Shown here piece after piece: positions 38,344 to 49,602 of a stretch of DNA of 64,000 nt. The notes below the pieces were generated by a model that saw only the letters and a program-made list of their open reading frames with translations, was not told the origin of the DNA and did no database searches. How positions within the stretch are numbered: the stretch's first letter is position 1; every line of letters begins with the position of its first letter. The translations under genes and the position numbers were made by a program. Source of the DNA: Laguncularia racemosa. Its lineage: Eukaryota; Streptophyta; Magnoliopsida; Myrtales; Combretaceae. The stretch lies in contig JBBMOL010000099.1 of assembly GCA_037954665.1 (NCBI GenBank), forward strand, positions 1,922,001-1,986,000. Direction: 5' to 3'.

Positions 38344-39763
38344 CGAGTTCTAATTTGTGTATGTGATATCAAATTCCAATAAGAGCATTTGCCATTTAGA
38401 GATTCTCCCTAACAAAATGAGTTTCTCTGCCAAGTACTTTAGAGGATCATGTCTTGTTAGCAGCTTAATGTGATAGTAAAGGGTGTATTGCCTCAATCGG
38501 TGCATGACCCAAATCAGAGCACAGTAAGTCCTCTCTACTTCTGAATACCTCTGTTCCCCGTCTGTGAATTTCTTGCTTAAATAATATATGAAATGCTCTC
38601 ATCCCTATTCATCTTTCTGCCCTAACACGCATCTCATGGATTTAGGGAATATCGTGAGGTATAAGAATAAGGGCTTTCCTTACTTTGGGACTATCAAGAC
38701 TGGAGACTTTATGAGATAGTCTTTGATCGTCCTGAATGCTTCTTCACATTCGTCATCCCATTCTACTACGGCATTCTTTTTTGGCAGACGAAAAAGTGGA
38801 TGACATTTATCTGTGAGCTATGAGATAAAACGAGCTATGTAATTCAACCTTCCCAGCAAACCTCTTACCTCTTTGACAGTGCGTGGGGAAGGTAGCTCTA
38901 GTATAGACTTTACTTTGTCAGGGTCGTTTTTAATGCCTTCCTGGCTTATGACAAACCCTAGCAACTTACCTGTTGTGACCCCGAAAGTGCACTTCTCTAG
39001 ATTTAACTTGAGTTGGAACTTTCTCAATAGCTTAAACAACTTTCTCAGGATATCCGTATGGCTTTCTTCTTCTTTAGACTTAGCTATCATAACGTCGACG
39101 TATACTTCGACTTGTCGATGCATCATATCATGAAGTATTGTGACCATAGCTCTCTAATACGTTACCCCGGTGTTTTTCAAATCGAAGGGCATGACTTTGT
39201 AATAGAAAGTCCCCCATGTTGTGATGAAAGTTGTCTTAGTTTTATCTTCTTCAGCCATTTTTATTTGGTTATATCCCGAGAAACCGTCCATAAATGAGAA
39301 AAGATGGTTTCTTGTAGTGTTGTCAACCAGAACATCGATGTGAGGTAGTGGGAAGTTATCTTTTAGTGTGGCTTAGTTTAAGTCCCAGAAGTTTATGCAT
39401 ACACGTACTTTTCCATTCTTTTTTAGAACGGGGACTATATTCGCTACCCATTCTGGGTAGTCAGATACTTCGATGAACCCCACTTTCAGCAGTTTCTTGA
39501 CTTCCTCTTTAATCTTTAGTAAGATGTTAAGCCTAAATCTTCTCAATTTCTGTTTTTTAGGTTTGACATCTTCCCTTGTGGAAAGCCTGTGAACTACTAT
39601 TGATTGGTCTAATCCTGGCATGTTGCCATATGACCAGGCGAACACATCTGCATACTCAGTTAATAGCTCGGTCATCTCACGCTTTTGCTCGGCACTTAAA
39701 CTGGTCCCGATCTTGAGGTTTTTAGGTTTCTCAACACTTCCTAGATTTACTGTCTCCACCAGC
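38344..39763 (-). pseudogene. Reverse transcriptase and classical RNase H region of pol, broken
   Basis: The start of RT is seen at 39759-39373 (YADVFAWSYGNMPGLD; VRVCINFWDLN). The palm continues after a stop (FMDGFSGYNQIKM near 39290), then the active-site segment at 39147-38818. There the expected YVDD box reads YVDV, so one catalytic aspartate is lost. The RT connection and an RNase H relic follow (YSEVERTY; LYYHIKLLTRHDPLKYL) down to about 38350. Several in-frame stops occur, at about 39373, 39153, 38816, 38680 and 38600. It cannot encode active RT. Confidence 0.88.
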
Positions 39764-39899
39764 TCATCAATTGAAATTCCACTTTGTTCGTGTTTTTGCC
39801 AATTTTCTTATATTATTTCATGGTCAAGGACATCGCCTCCAACAACTGACCCAACAGTATTGGAAACGATATCAGTGTTTTCATTTTTTACCTGCGTGA

Positions 39900-40065
39900 A
39901 ATGTCCCTGACGTTCAATGGTAGGGAATCTAAGTGAAGTGAAACGAAAGCACATATACATAAGCAAGAAAAAGACGAATTGTAATTTATTGAATTATGAA
40001 AAGAAATCAAAATAAAAATTGTTTAGTAATTGTTCTCTATCCTTAAGCTGACCTAGTGCTATCAA
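39900..40065 (-). other. Possible intron between protease and RT (Ogre type)
   Basis: Coding-like sequence stops near 40065 and resumes near 39760. The gap between about 40065 and 39900 is strikingly AT-rich for this element. Plausible borders are a CTAG|GTCAGC donor near 40052 and CAG acceptors near 39914 or 39897. Ogre elements are known to carry a spliced intron at this place. Use here is inference. Confidence 0.4.
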
Positions 40066-40372
40066 TAGGATAACAGAACCAATTATTGAGAGCCGGATGC
40101 TGTTTATACATGTGAGAGGTCGAGCTCCCATTGCTGACGTCAACTTCACTTATCTTTAGCTCTTGAATGGTAGTTGCTTGTTTGAATGATTGTTGGAGGA
40201 GTGGAAAGCGCATCTGGGTGTTACTTGGCTTTTCTTTCCTTCTACCTCTAACACCTCTGGCTTGTGCCTCTTCCTAGGTTGTAGGAACGTACCCTAGTCC
40301 AAACATCCCTTGCTACCCCTCCTTGAACCGATGGCCTTCCTTGTTGGTCACTATATTCACCTCGTTGAATAT

Positions 40373-41358
40373 CTAGAGACCAAAGTCTTCAGAACTGTCC
40401 TCCCTAATGTAAGGTATGGCAGTTTCTTTATAAATGGCATAATCTTGCTCTCCCAGCACGGTGATGATCTGTCCATTTGCAATGAACTTGACCTTCTGAT
40501 GGAGGCTTGAGGATATGGCTCCAACGGTATGTATCCATGGCCTTCCCAAAAGTAGATTAAAAGACCTTGGGATGTCGAGGACTTGGAAGGAGATGTAGAA
40601 CCCTTGCGGGCCAATCTCTACCGGCAAGCTTATTTCCCCTACTATGTCTCTCTTTGACCCGTCGAAAGCCTTAACCACTGTCGAGCTTGATTTGATATTG
40701 CTTAGATCAACTCCCAATAGTTCGAGGGTAGCCAATGGGGATACGTTGAGAGACGACCCATTGTCAATGAGTACTCGGGAAACGATTGTGTCGTTGCATT
40801 TTACCACTATGAACAGCAGTTTTGTATGTTGGTATTCGTCTTCTCCTAGCTCTTCGGGGGAGAAAGATATCTGGTCCATGGTGAAAATGGCATTCGCCAC
40901 ATGACTCAATTTGTCTATAGCGATACCCTCTGGTACCTTGATCTGTTTGAGCACTTTGAAGAGTGCTTCCCTGTAAGGCTCGGAGGTTGTAAGGAGGCCC
41001 ATAAGTGATATCTAGGCTAGAACCTTGTTTAGTTGTTCCATAATCTTATATTCGCTCGCCTTGACCATCTTTGTAAATGTAGAGAGCCCCTCTTCCTCTT
41101 CTTTTTCTACCTTCGTGTTGGGCTCCTCAGTTGAGATTTTGTATTTCAGGTCAAAACTCTCCCAGAGCGGGTGATTCCTCCTACCATAGGGGGTCTTTCT
41201 TGATCAAGAGTATGATAGTCAAACGGTGCTGCCTTATACCTCTCTACGGGTATTGGGACATTGAACACATACCTCTTCTTTGGAATTTGTATCTCGGTTG
41301 ACCGTCCTTCATAGCACTTTATGACCATCGGCTTTTGGTTTGACTTTATCATGTTCAT
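40373..41358 (-). pseudogene. Aspartic protease region of the element
   Basis: The frame 41002-40373 holds a retropepsin-like fold: SRVLIDNGSSLNV (active-site D-[N]-G-S), VKAFDGSKRDIVGEISLPVE, then FNLLLGRPWIH. It would process the Gag-Pol polyprotein. Upstream, 41358-41146 encodes the linker (RYVFNVPIPVERYK) and ends in a stop at 41146-41148. The usual active-site triplet in this lineage is DxGSS and is kept here. It is separated from gag by further stops. Confidence 0.82.
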
Positions 41359-41399
41359 GGACTTCTCCCCTTCTTTTGGTGGGTTGTCTTCTTTCTCAA

Positions 41400-43071
41400 A
41401 CTCGAGCCCTCATCCACTAGGCGGCCCATACTCAGTTGGGGTATAAGAGTAATTTACCAGGTACTCGAATCTCCCATGCGATTCGCCTAAGGCACCGATT
41501 GTCGGGTCTCCAGCTAACCATCTCTTTTTTATATGTGATTTGGGGGTTTTCTCCGAAGTTTGGCAGGGGTGACTTTTCTACTGTTCTGTTGCCTTTTGCT
41601 GACTTGAGGATTCTTTGGGATCCGGCTTTTCGGATGTGATCATATTGACAGTGGGCTTATGGTTGGGCAACGGATTAGTGTTGACATTAGGTGCTGGTGT
41701 GTTAACAAAGTCCAGCTGCACAATCCCAGTGTCAATTAGATCCTAGATTTTGTTTCGAAGCCTCCAGCATCTGTCTGTAGAATGCCCCTCTTGGCCCATA
41801 TGATAGTCACATTTGAGGCTTGAGTAGAAATTTCTGAACTTGTATCGGTCATTCGGGATCTCGAAGCTAATTAAATTATCCGCTCGCAGCTGAGCGAAGA
41901 CCTGGCTAAGCGGGATCGGGATTGGAGTGAACTGTCTCGGGACTTTAGCGACCTAAGCGTGATTTGTGGGGGACTGCTGGATTGGGGCACTCATAGTCTG
42001 GAATGTCACGCGGGTCCCAGCCTTGTCTGCTTTACCGGAGTTAACTATACTGATGGTAAACTCCTTGGCTTTGTTACCTCCTAAGGGCCTTTGTGATGAT
42101 GTGACCCTAGGAGGATCTATTGTTTGGAGTCTGCCTGTTGTGATGGCATTTTCGATTTAGCACCCTGCTGCCACTACCTCTGCAAAGCTAGATGACGTCT
42201 GGCCCACTAGATGTGAGAAGTAGGTCTTATCGAGAGTGTTGACGAATATGAATGTCAGCTCTTTTTCAGAAATCAGGGTTGCTACCCTGACAGCTAGAGC
42301 TCTCCAGCGCTAAGCATACTCCTTGAAAGACTCGGTATGTCTCTTTCGAAGACTTCTCAAGTCGATTACTGAAGGGGCAACTTCGATGTTGAACTTGTAT
42401 TGGTCATAAAATGCCTAAGCAAGCCTTTCCCAGGTATTGACCTGATTGAAATCCAGGTGGGCATACCAGATGAGGGTAGGGCTTGTAAGGCTATCCTGGA
42501 AGGTTTGGATCATGAGTTGGTCATATTGAGCATATTTGCTCATCTTCCAAACGTACAGCCTTGTATGCATCTTAGGGCATCCAGTACCATCGTATTTTTC
42601 AAATTCTGGGGTCTTGAACTTATCGAGGTATACCTCCTCCCCATATGCTGGCAAGCTGGTGATCTCGGCCTGTTCGAAACCGTCAGGCCCCTCTATTGTC
42701 TTCATCTTGTCGGCCAGTTGCTGAAAAAGTCTCTTTTCCATCTCCTTTTGTCTATCCTCCATTTCCCTCTTTAGGTCATTAGAGGTCAGTTCCTGGTTGG
42801 CTCTCGATTCATACTCAAAGGCTGAGTTGAGGTGGGAATTGATTTCTTCATATTCTGGAGGCTGACCCTCCACTGCTTTCCCCTTTCTGGCCCTTGAGTG
42901 TTCTTCTTGAGTCAGTTGGGTGGTGCGAAGGAGGCCAATGCTCTCAGTCAGGAGGTGGACTTGTGCAGCTAGCTGCTGGACCGTTTGTTCCAAGGATACG
43001 ATCCTAAGGTCTAAGGCAACGTCAGCACTTGTGTTGTTGCAATTGTCGCTGTTATTGCCACTATTTGCCAT
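41400..43071 (-). pseudogene. gag of the element, broken
   Basis: The ATG at 43071 opens a 218-codon frame with an N-terminal coiled-coil-like segment (VSLEQTVQQLAAQVHLL). The retrotransposon gag capsid core follows (SLTSPTLIWYAHLDF). After a stop at 42415 the same protein is recognisable to about 41400, including a zinc-knuckle-like C-x2-H-x5-H-x4-C (CDYHMGQEGHSTDRC, about 41774-41818). There are at least five in-frame stops; most sit where a CAG/CAA or TGG codon would be expected. The product would be the structural particle protein. Confidence 0.82.
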
Positions 43072-43290
43072 TTTGGTTCTTAAACGAGTGCAGATTGGGC
43101 TCCTTCAAGGGTTTGGTTGTTTGGGAGCTATCTTTGATGTATGAATGAAAATATGATGCATGTATCACACAAATGCTAAAATAAAGGGGGCAACAATTGA
43201 TTAATGATATAATACTGAAAATTTATTTTTATTAATATTGGAAACTTGGAGTTTGATACTTGAAAAAAAATGAAAAAGTACAATAGGGAT

Positions 43291-44667
43291 CTATTTCCTA
43301 GTTCTCTTGGTCTTTTGCTGCGTAGGCGCCGGTTTCCCGTTTATGACAGCTTCCAACTCTCTGACCCTGGCTTGGGTCTTTTCCAGCTGAGCTTCCAAGG
43401 CCTTGTTCCTTTGATCAGATTCCTTGAATCGGCCTTTCCAGATATCCTTTTTGTAGTCTGTAGCCTCGAAATATACTTCCATTTGAGCCCTAACTTGCTC
43501 TAGATAGATTTCCAACTCTGGGTCTACCTTGTTTGGCTTAGGTTAGGTGATGTCTGGGACCCAGTATGCCCTTTCCCCTGTCTGATATAGATAGTGGATT
43601 ACAAAATCCCTTGTGGTTCGGTGCTTGACCACTTCGCCATCCAGCTCTTTGAGGTCTACATTAGGACTCTCGATTCGGGCCTCCCATAGTGCCTTGACCT
43701 CTGCTAACTTGGCAAACTTCTCAGCTACTAGTAAGTTCGGGTCTTAATACTCAAATGTGATTGCTCCCAGTGAAGGCCGATAAACTATGTCCTGAATAGT
43801 ACCGAACTGGCAGACCACTAAGTTGGGATGATAACCTATACATCCGCTGATACCGATTAGAGGTACGGCTTGAAAGTTACTATAGGTTAAGATGACTTTG
43901 TCGCAGCAACTCCATCTAGCCGTCCACAAGATTTCGTCGGCACTGAAACTTTTAAGCACTTTTACCCAACTGTGGCTAGTAAGGTTGTCGGGCAGCTTTA
44001 TCTTCTTTACGCACGAGTCCACGAGGTCCACTTGTTGAGCCAAAGTTTTCCAGACCAAGTTCAACCCGAAACACTTGAGGTGGCTTACAAACTAGATCAG
44101 GATAAAGTTAATGTTTGAGCGGAGGATCCTGTGGCCCTTTTTCTTGATGAAGTTTAAGTTCCGGATCTGTTCAGCTAGTAGAGCCGGGATGTAAGATTTT
44201 CCTTTCAGGAATTGGGCTACCAATTCTGCAACTCGGTAATGGACATAAAAAGTTCCGGTAGGGAAGAGTATGGTAGCGAAGGCGATCAGGATGAAAGCAC
44301 TCACCCTTTTTTGTCTATAGCTCTTGGGGTCCCCACACAATATGTATTTCCTGTCCCCATTATCTTAGTTGGTTAGTGTTGGAGCTTGTAGAAGTTGGGT
44401 GTACTCTTCCAGAGTGGGAGTGATCTCATGTGGCCCAATGAAGAAAGTCGTGGGCTCTATTTCCCATAGATGGAGCATGGCCCGTACCAAGGGTAAGTTC
44501 ATCTCCATCTTTAATAGTGAGAGGATGGGCCCTATCTTTTGCTGAATGAAGGCCTGCTCTTCTGGGTTGTAGAGAGTCAACCCGTGGTCCAGCACCAAGT
44601 TTGGGTCTAGAGGTTTGTATACTCGGATCTCTTTGCAGAGGAGGCGGTCAATTGTGGAACTAGCCAT
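43291..44667 (-). pseudogene. ORF1 upstream of gag (Ogre-type, plant-mobile-domain-like), broken
   Basis: Frames 44667-44365, 44340-44092, 44064-43744 and 43515-43291 read as pieces of one protein ahead of gag. The N-terminal part has FFIGPHEITPTLEEYTQLL, typical of the plant-mobile-domain/DUF7745-like proteins that form ORF1 in Ogre-type elements. The C-terminal part is a coiled coil (RNKALEAQLEKTQARVRELE). The role of ORF1 is not known. At least three stops or frame breaks are present. It is a marker for the lineage. Confidence 0.75.
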
Positions 44668-44952
44668 CTATTACAACAGAAATTTCTAATTACAAAAAGA
44701 ACTATGTTACAATGATAGCATTACAATGATAGTATCTGAACTCCATGAATAGAATAAAAGTATTACATCATCAATCAGTTGTCAGCCCATGACGTCGTGT
44801 ATGCAGATAGGTAGGTTATAATAGGTCCCCAAGCTTTATGGCCTCCCGCATTCTTGGAGAAATGGATCTCAGGCCATATCGAAGCACTGGGTGGGGTAAC
44901 CTAACCAGTCTCGAACGGTGATCATATCACTTCGCTCGAAACCTACACAATG

Positions 44953-44955
<3 letters not shown>

Positions 44956-44984
<29 letters not shown>

Positions 44985-44985
44985 C
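44956..44985. repeat. Poly-C run of 30
   Basis: Uninterrupted C30 in the element's leader between the 5' LTR and ORF1. It is the second long poly-C in the same element. Confidence 0.9.
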
Positions 44986-45200
44986 ATCTTTGGGTCCTAA
45001 GATGGTTCCGGTTTGACCGTATCTACTCACACAGTTACATGCATGCAGACTTGAAGGTAAATAATTGCTTAAAGGTAAATAACTAAATCCCAAACTTAAG
45101 CAAATCCCTGAAAAGTTAGCAGTGGTATAACAAACCAAAAAGACATTTCTCGAAAGAGTGATTTAAGGAGATTCAGGTGGCTAGCCTACTAGAGAAATTT

Positions 45201-45222
45201 GTCTCCAGTGGATTTGTCATCC
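45201..45222 (-). other. Primer-binding region, degenerate
   Basis: Immediately inside the 5' LTR the minus strand reads GGATGACAAATCCACTGGAG. It resembles, with changes, the tRNA-Arg-type primer site reported for Tat/Ogre elements (a core like TCCACTGGGGA). Assignment to one tRNA is not certain. Confidence 0.45.
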
Positions 45223-47176
45223 TGTCAAGTCTAATTTTTTATTTTCCATTCTTAATTCGATCTATACTAGATCCTATGCTCATATAATATAAACCCTCGA
45301 CTTGAGTTAGGAATTTCATTTTATTTTGGAGTCGCCACCCAACTGTGGTTGGGAAAGGTTGAATTAAGACTAATTGAGCGGATTTATCCTAATTTAGACC
45401 ACTAGTCAGCGAGATTTCCTCTTTTCATTTTTGTGAAAGAGGAAATGGAAAACCAGAGTTTCTGGGTTCGAAGGCTAACCTATTAAAACCTTAAGGTTAT
45501 CACCCTATTCTCCTAAAATCTAAACCTTATCCAAATGTCTTTTATTTGTTTTATTTTTGTTGTCTTTTTATTATGTTTTAAGTTATTCTAAGAAAATGAT
45601 TTTTTATTCTTTTTAGAGTTACCCCAAATGAGTGTCTACGTACCTGCTATTCAGGATCAAACGGACCGTAGTTCGCTTTTCTTGAAAAAACTTTAATGTG
45701 TTTGTGATTTTTAATTATGAAATTTCTTTTGGTTTACGTTCTTACCATTTTAGTATTTTTCTAAAAAAAATCTAAGCCTAAGTTTGATCATTTGATTTTT
45801 TGAAAAATAATAATTATTTAGGAAAAAACCAATTTTGGATTTATTTAATAAAAAAAATTTCTAAGTGATAAAGAATTATTTCCCTATTATTCAACTCACC
45901 TCTATTATTATAAATTTTTATTAATTTTTATTTGAAAAAATTTTCTCCTATATTATTTATCTACCCTAAACTAAAATCTAAATTTTATCATTTTTTTCTA
46001 ATATATATTTTTATCATTTTTTTATATTTTATAATTTATTATTATTATTATCATTATTATTTTATTTTTTATTATTATTTTCTATTATCCGCCCTAAATT
46101 AAATCCTAAAAAAGACTAATCTAAATTCTAATATATATTTTTTCTATTTTTGAATTATAAATAACATATAGATAAATAAATAAATTCAAAAAAATAAATA
46201 AAATAACTAAATAAATAAATAAATAATCAAAAAATCCAACTTACCTGGATCCGGGTCAGTGTGTGAGTCGGATCAGGTTGAATCGGATCGGGTTGGGTTG
46301 ATCGGTCACGGCGACTTGGAGTGCACGTTGACGGCGTTCCGACGGCCCTTCGAGAAGGTTAAGATGTTGTTTCCTACGTTTTCGGGAGTGGAAAACTCAA
46401 CAGTGGCGGTGGATTTCTCCAAAAATGCCTCCCAGTGCCAGTTCGGTGCTTGATCGACGGTCGCGGCTTGGAAGAATCCGGCGAGGCTTTGATTTCTCTC
46501 CTTTTCTCTCTTTTTTCTCACTTTTTATCCGTGATTCTGCTTCCTCCTTTCCTCCTCTATTTATAGGCACAAAAAATCGAGCTGGATAAGCTCGAATTTC
46601 CTCCGATTGAAGCAAATTGGATTTCGGTTGAAAAACCCATCTCCAATTTGTGTAAATCCTTTGATTTGTTACGATTTGATTCCAATTGGATGATGTTTAT
46701 CCTATTTATGTTGAAGATCTGTTGGATTTGTGCAAAAAATCGAATCAAAATGGCCGAAATTCGATTTTTTCCTCGCCAGCGACGATCTCGGACGAAGGTT
46801 GAAGATGATCACGCGCTTGACGCGTGCGCCCGTTCCAGCCAATCAGCTGCCGACACGTGTCCCAAGCGAGGAGAAAAAATTGCATAACGCAGAATCTGCC
46901 TCCCCTGCATTTCAAACCTATGACCTGACCCCCTCCCGCGCTCACAGGACCATGACTCGGACCAGCTGGGCTAGCCCACTTACTCAATTTTTTTATTTTC
47001 GCAATTTGCATATATGCAATGCGATTTTTTATTATTTTTATATTTTTTGAAATTTCAAAAAATTGTAAAAATTATTTAATCCCTTTTATTACTATTTCTG
47101 TAATTATTTTCCAAAATCGATGTATTTTTCCTATTTATTTTATTTTTTGAATATTTTCCTTTTTTGATAAATTATA
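45223..47176 (-). repeat. 5' LTR of the element, outer end truncated
   Basis: The plus strand starts TGTCAAGTCTAA and aligns with the left LTR to about 47176. The last roughly 80 bases of the left LTR, including the terminal GTTTACA, have no counterpart here. An AT-rich segment at about 46030-46155 is extra relative to the left LTR. Confidence 0.9.
46557..46566 (-). promoter_or_regulatory. TATA box of the 5' LTR
   Basis: On the minus strand the sequence is CTATAAATAG, at a place that would start transcription leftward near 46530 and yield an RNA through ORF1, gag and pol. The left LTR has the related TATAAATAAAAG. Confidence 0.6.
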
Positions 47177-49400
47177 ATAGATAAATATTATATTAAAGAG
47201 CAAGGAAAAAAAATTAGGAAAAAGAAGATTGGATGTAGATAATATGCTGTAAAATTATCTTCTACTTTCGAAGACTCTTTTAGTGCACTTAGTAAATTTA
47301 TTTATTGAAACATGATATAGTTCATTATCATCAAATATAATTAGGTTACTTAACAAATTGAATATATTATGCAATCAAGGCTAGTTCCTTACATTAATAA
47401 TTTTATTATTCTTAAGTTTATGTTAATATAAATGCATTATTAACATGTCATAAGATGATTATCTTATATGTATTATCATGCCGTTATATGGACCTAGGAT
47501 GAGTTTTTGGTAGAACACCATTTTAGTACTGTAATTTTTAAAGTTTATGTTTGCAAGCTACTCGAAAACCCAACATTGACTATGTTAATTCTCATCAAGC
47601 TTATCTTTAGTCTAAGCACCCCTATGTATGTTTCAAAACCAATTAAATTACTAAAAACTACACCTTTTCCTCATCATAACCCTCTAAGTTTCAAATGCTT
47701 AAGTTTCCCTCTTATGGGTGGAAAAAAAAAATGGTTTGTTTTAGTTCAACAATCAATAAGAAGTCAAGTTGCATTTAATGATTTAGTTTATAACTCCCTT
47801 CCAAACTAAATCAATTTAAATGATTCTAGTATTAAACCAAACGGCTTCAAATAATCTGAAGAATATGTATTTTCCTTTAATTTTTTCATTTAGGATTTCA
47901 TGAGACTATATAGAGCTCAATGTCTATGTTTTCAAATAGACATTTGGTTCACTGGACATGAGGTAACTTGCATAAGACTCTAGGTACTCGGCTTAAGTTC
48001 ATTATAACTTTCCATTTGCAAATAAATGGGTAGTCTATTTGAAGATATGTTTGAGGAACATTTGTAATTGATTTCAAGGAGGATAGTTCAAAACCGCGAA
48101 CCAACCCGTATCTGGTTCGACAATTCCAACCCAAAATCATGAATTGTCAAGACAGTTCGTGGCTCATCATGGAACCACCGATTCCATGGGTTAGTGGCGG
48201 GTTAATCCTCTAGACCTATAGGAACTGGCAATTTTTACATTTTTATTTTTTTTTTCAATTATATATTTTTTAATCTGAAAAAAAAAAAATTAAGGTCGGT
48301 TCACGTGTCTAGAATCGGTGATTCTAGGTCTGAGTTTGGGGCGATTCCGCATGTGACCGTGTTGATTCAAGAACACTAATAGAAAAGATAAGGTAATGCC
48401 TGCCATCCAATCCAACTTTGGCCAGTAAATCTACAACCTTAATATGTTCATATGACAGTTGATTTAAAAACCATTGTTAAAATTGTCATTTGAATTCCTC
48501 TTGCTCTATGGACCAAAGGGCCTGGAGCTTTGACCGTTATAAAGAAAAATCCCACTTTATTAGTTGAATATGTCGTGTGAAAGAAGGTTTGTTCTATGTA
48601 ATTTGCTTCCTCTAAAGCACAAGAAAATAAAATAGAAGTTTGTTGGAGATGTATAGCGATATTCAGTTTAATAAATTCATTTCTTCTTATGTTTGCTTGC
48701 CAATTACCTTCAAATGAGAACAAGTCATGTATAGCTTCAAGCAGAAAAGGCTTTTCAGATGATCTATGGTTCTTTCTTTATTCTCTTTTTCTTCCATGAT
48801 CGTAGGGGGAACGAGGAATTCAAAATCTGTACCAACCATACAGAAAGATAACACTCATACCAAACTAAAATCTAAGGGTTTGGTGATCAATTTATCGTAA
48901 TTCATTGGAATCAACGATTTCAACTTCAAGTAGTTTTGTCAAACCTAACCCAAGGATTGAACTAGACATTTGAGAAGGTTAAGGGTTAAGGGGGCGAATC
49001 AGGTTCAATAAAAAAATAGAAATATAAGTTCTATTTTAATTATAAAATATAAATAAATATAACATTATACAATCAAATCCATACAAACATTTAAAAAATA
49101 TTATTTGTAAAAAAAATAGTATAAAACAAATTAAATCATATTTTTATAATAACATATATATATATATATATTATTTTTATGTACATATATCGAGCACATA
49201 TATTTTAGTGAGAGAATTGAGTAAATTCATATTTTTCTTTCCTTAAAATTGCTAAATATATATGATAAAAAATTATAGACAACTAGTACATTGCCCAATA
49301 TTACTTCTATTTAGCTTAACTAATGTAAAGATAATAATAAGACAAGTATAAACTTAATTTATTGAAATAACATAAGGGTTAAAACTACACATAAAATAAA
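47177..49400. other. AT-rich intergenic region with hAT-like fragments
   Basis: No gene. A piece at about 48070-48365 has CCGATTC/GAATCGG words in both orientations (AGAATCGGTGATTCT near 48312), similar in style to hAT subterminal repeats. No paired ends were found. A similar piece lies at 50085-50230. Confidence 0.4.
49153..49171. repeat. (TA)n microsatellite
   Basis: About nine TA units. Confidence 0.9.
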
Positions 49401-49410
49401 TTACTCCAAT

Positions 49411-49602
49411 ATATCTCTCATTAGAGCACATAAGGAGCACTTTTATAGATGTTGAGTTCTCTAACATATTGACAAATTAGCAATGTAGAACTAACAAAAC
49501 AAGAAAAGCAACCAAATATGAGTCCTACATTGCTAATTTGTCAATATGTTGGAGAACTCAACATCTATAAAAAGGCTTCTTATATGTTCTAATGACAGAT
49601 AT
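49411..49602. repeat. Large hairpin: two 78-bp inverted arms, 36-base loop
   Basis: Arms 49411-49488 and 49525-49602 pair with 7 mismatches by eye (71 of 78). The inner 40 bases of each arm are nearly perfect. CTATAAAA-like words occur in both arms. The form fits a foldback MITE or two head-to-head LTR ends. No coding potential. Confidence 0.9.

Larger units (their letters stand above)
32980..47176 (-). mobile_element. Ty3/gypsy LTR retrotransposon, Tat/Ogre type
   Basis: A 14.2-kb element read on the minus strand. In element order it has: 5' LTR (45223-47176, outer end truncated), primer-binding region, leader with poly-C tract, ORF1, gag, protease, intron-like gap, RT, classical RNase H, archaeal-type RNase H, integrase, a 3' untranslated region with a tandem array, polypurine tract, and 3' LTR (32980-34917). 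The extra ORF upstream of gag, the intron-like gap before RT, the second RNase H and the 3' array are together diagnostic of the Tat/Ogre lineage (established knowledge). LTRs begin TG and end CA. At least ten in-frame stops make it non-autonomous. The first roughly 345 LTR bases differ at about 21 positions (about 6%), so the insertion is old. The target duplication cannot be read because the outer 5' LTR end is lost. Confidence 0.9.

Noticed and set aside
44869..45138. Minus-strand ORF with a glycine run
   Set aside because: The glycine run is only the translation of the C30 tract in the retroelement leader.
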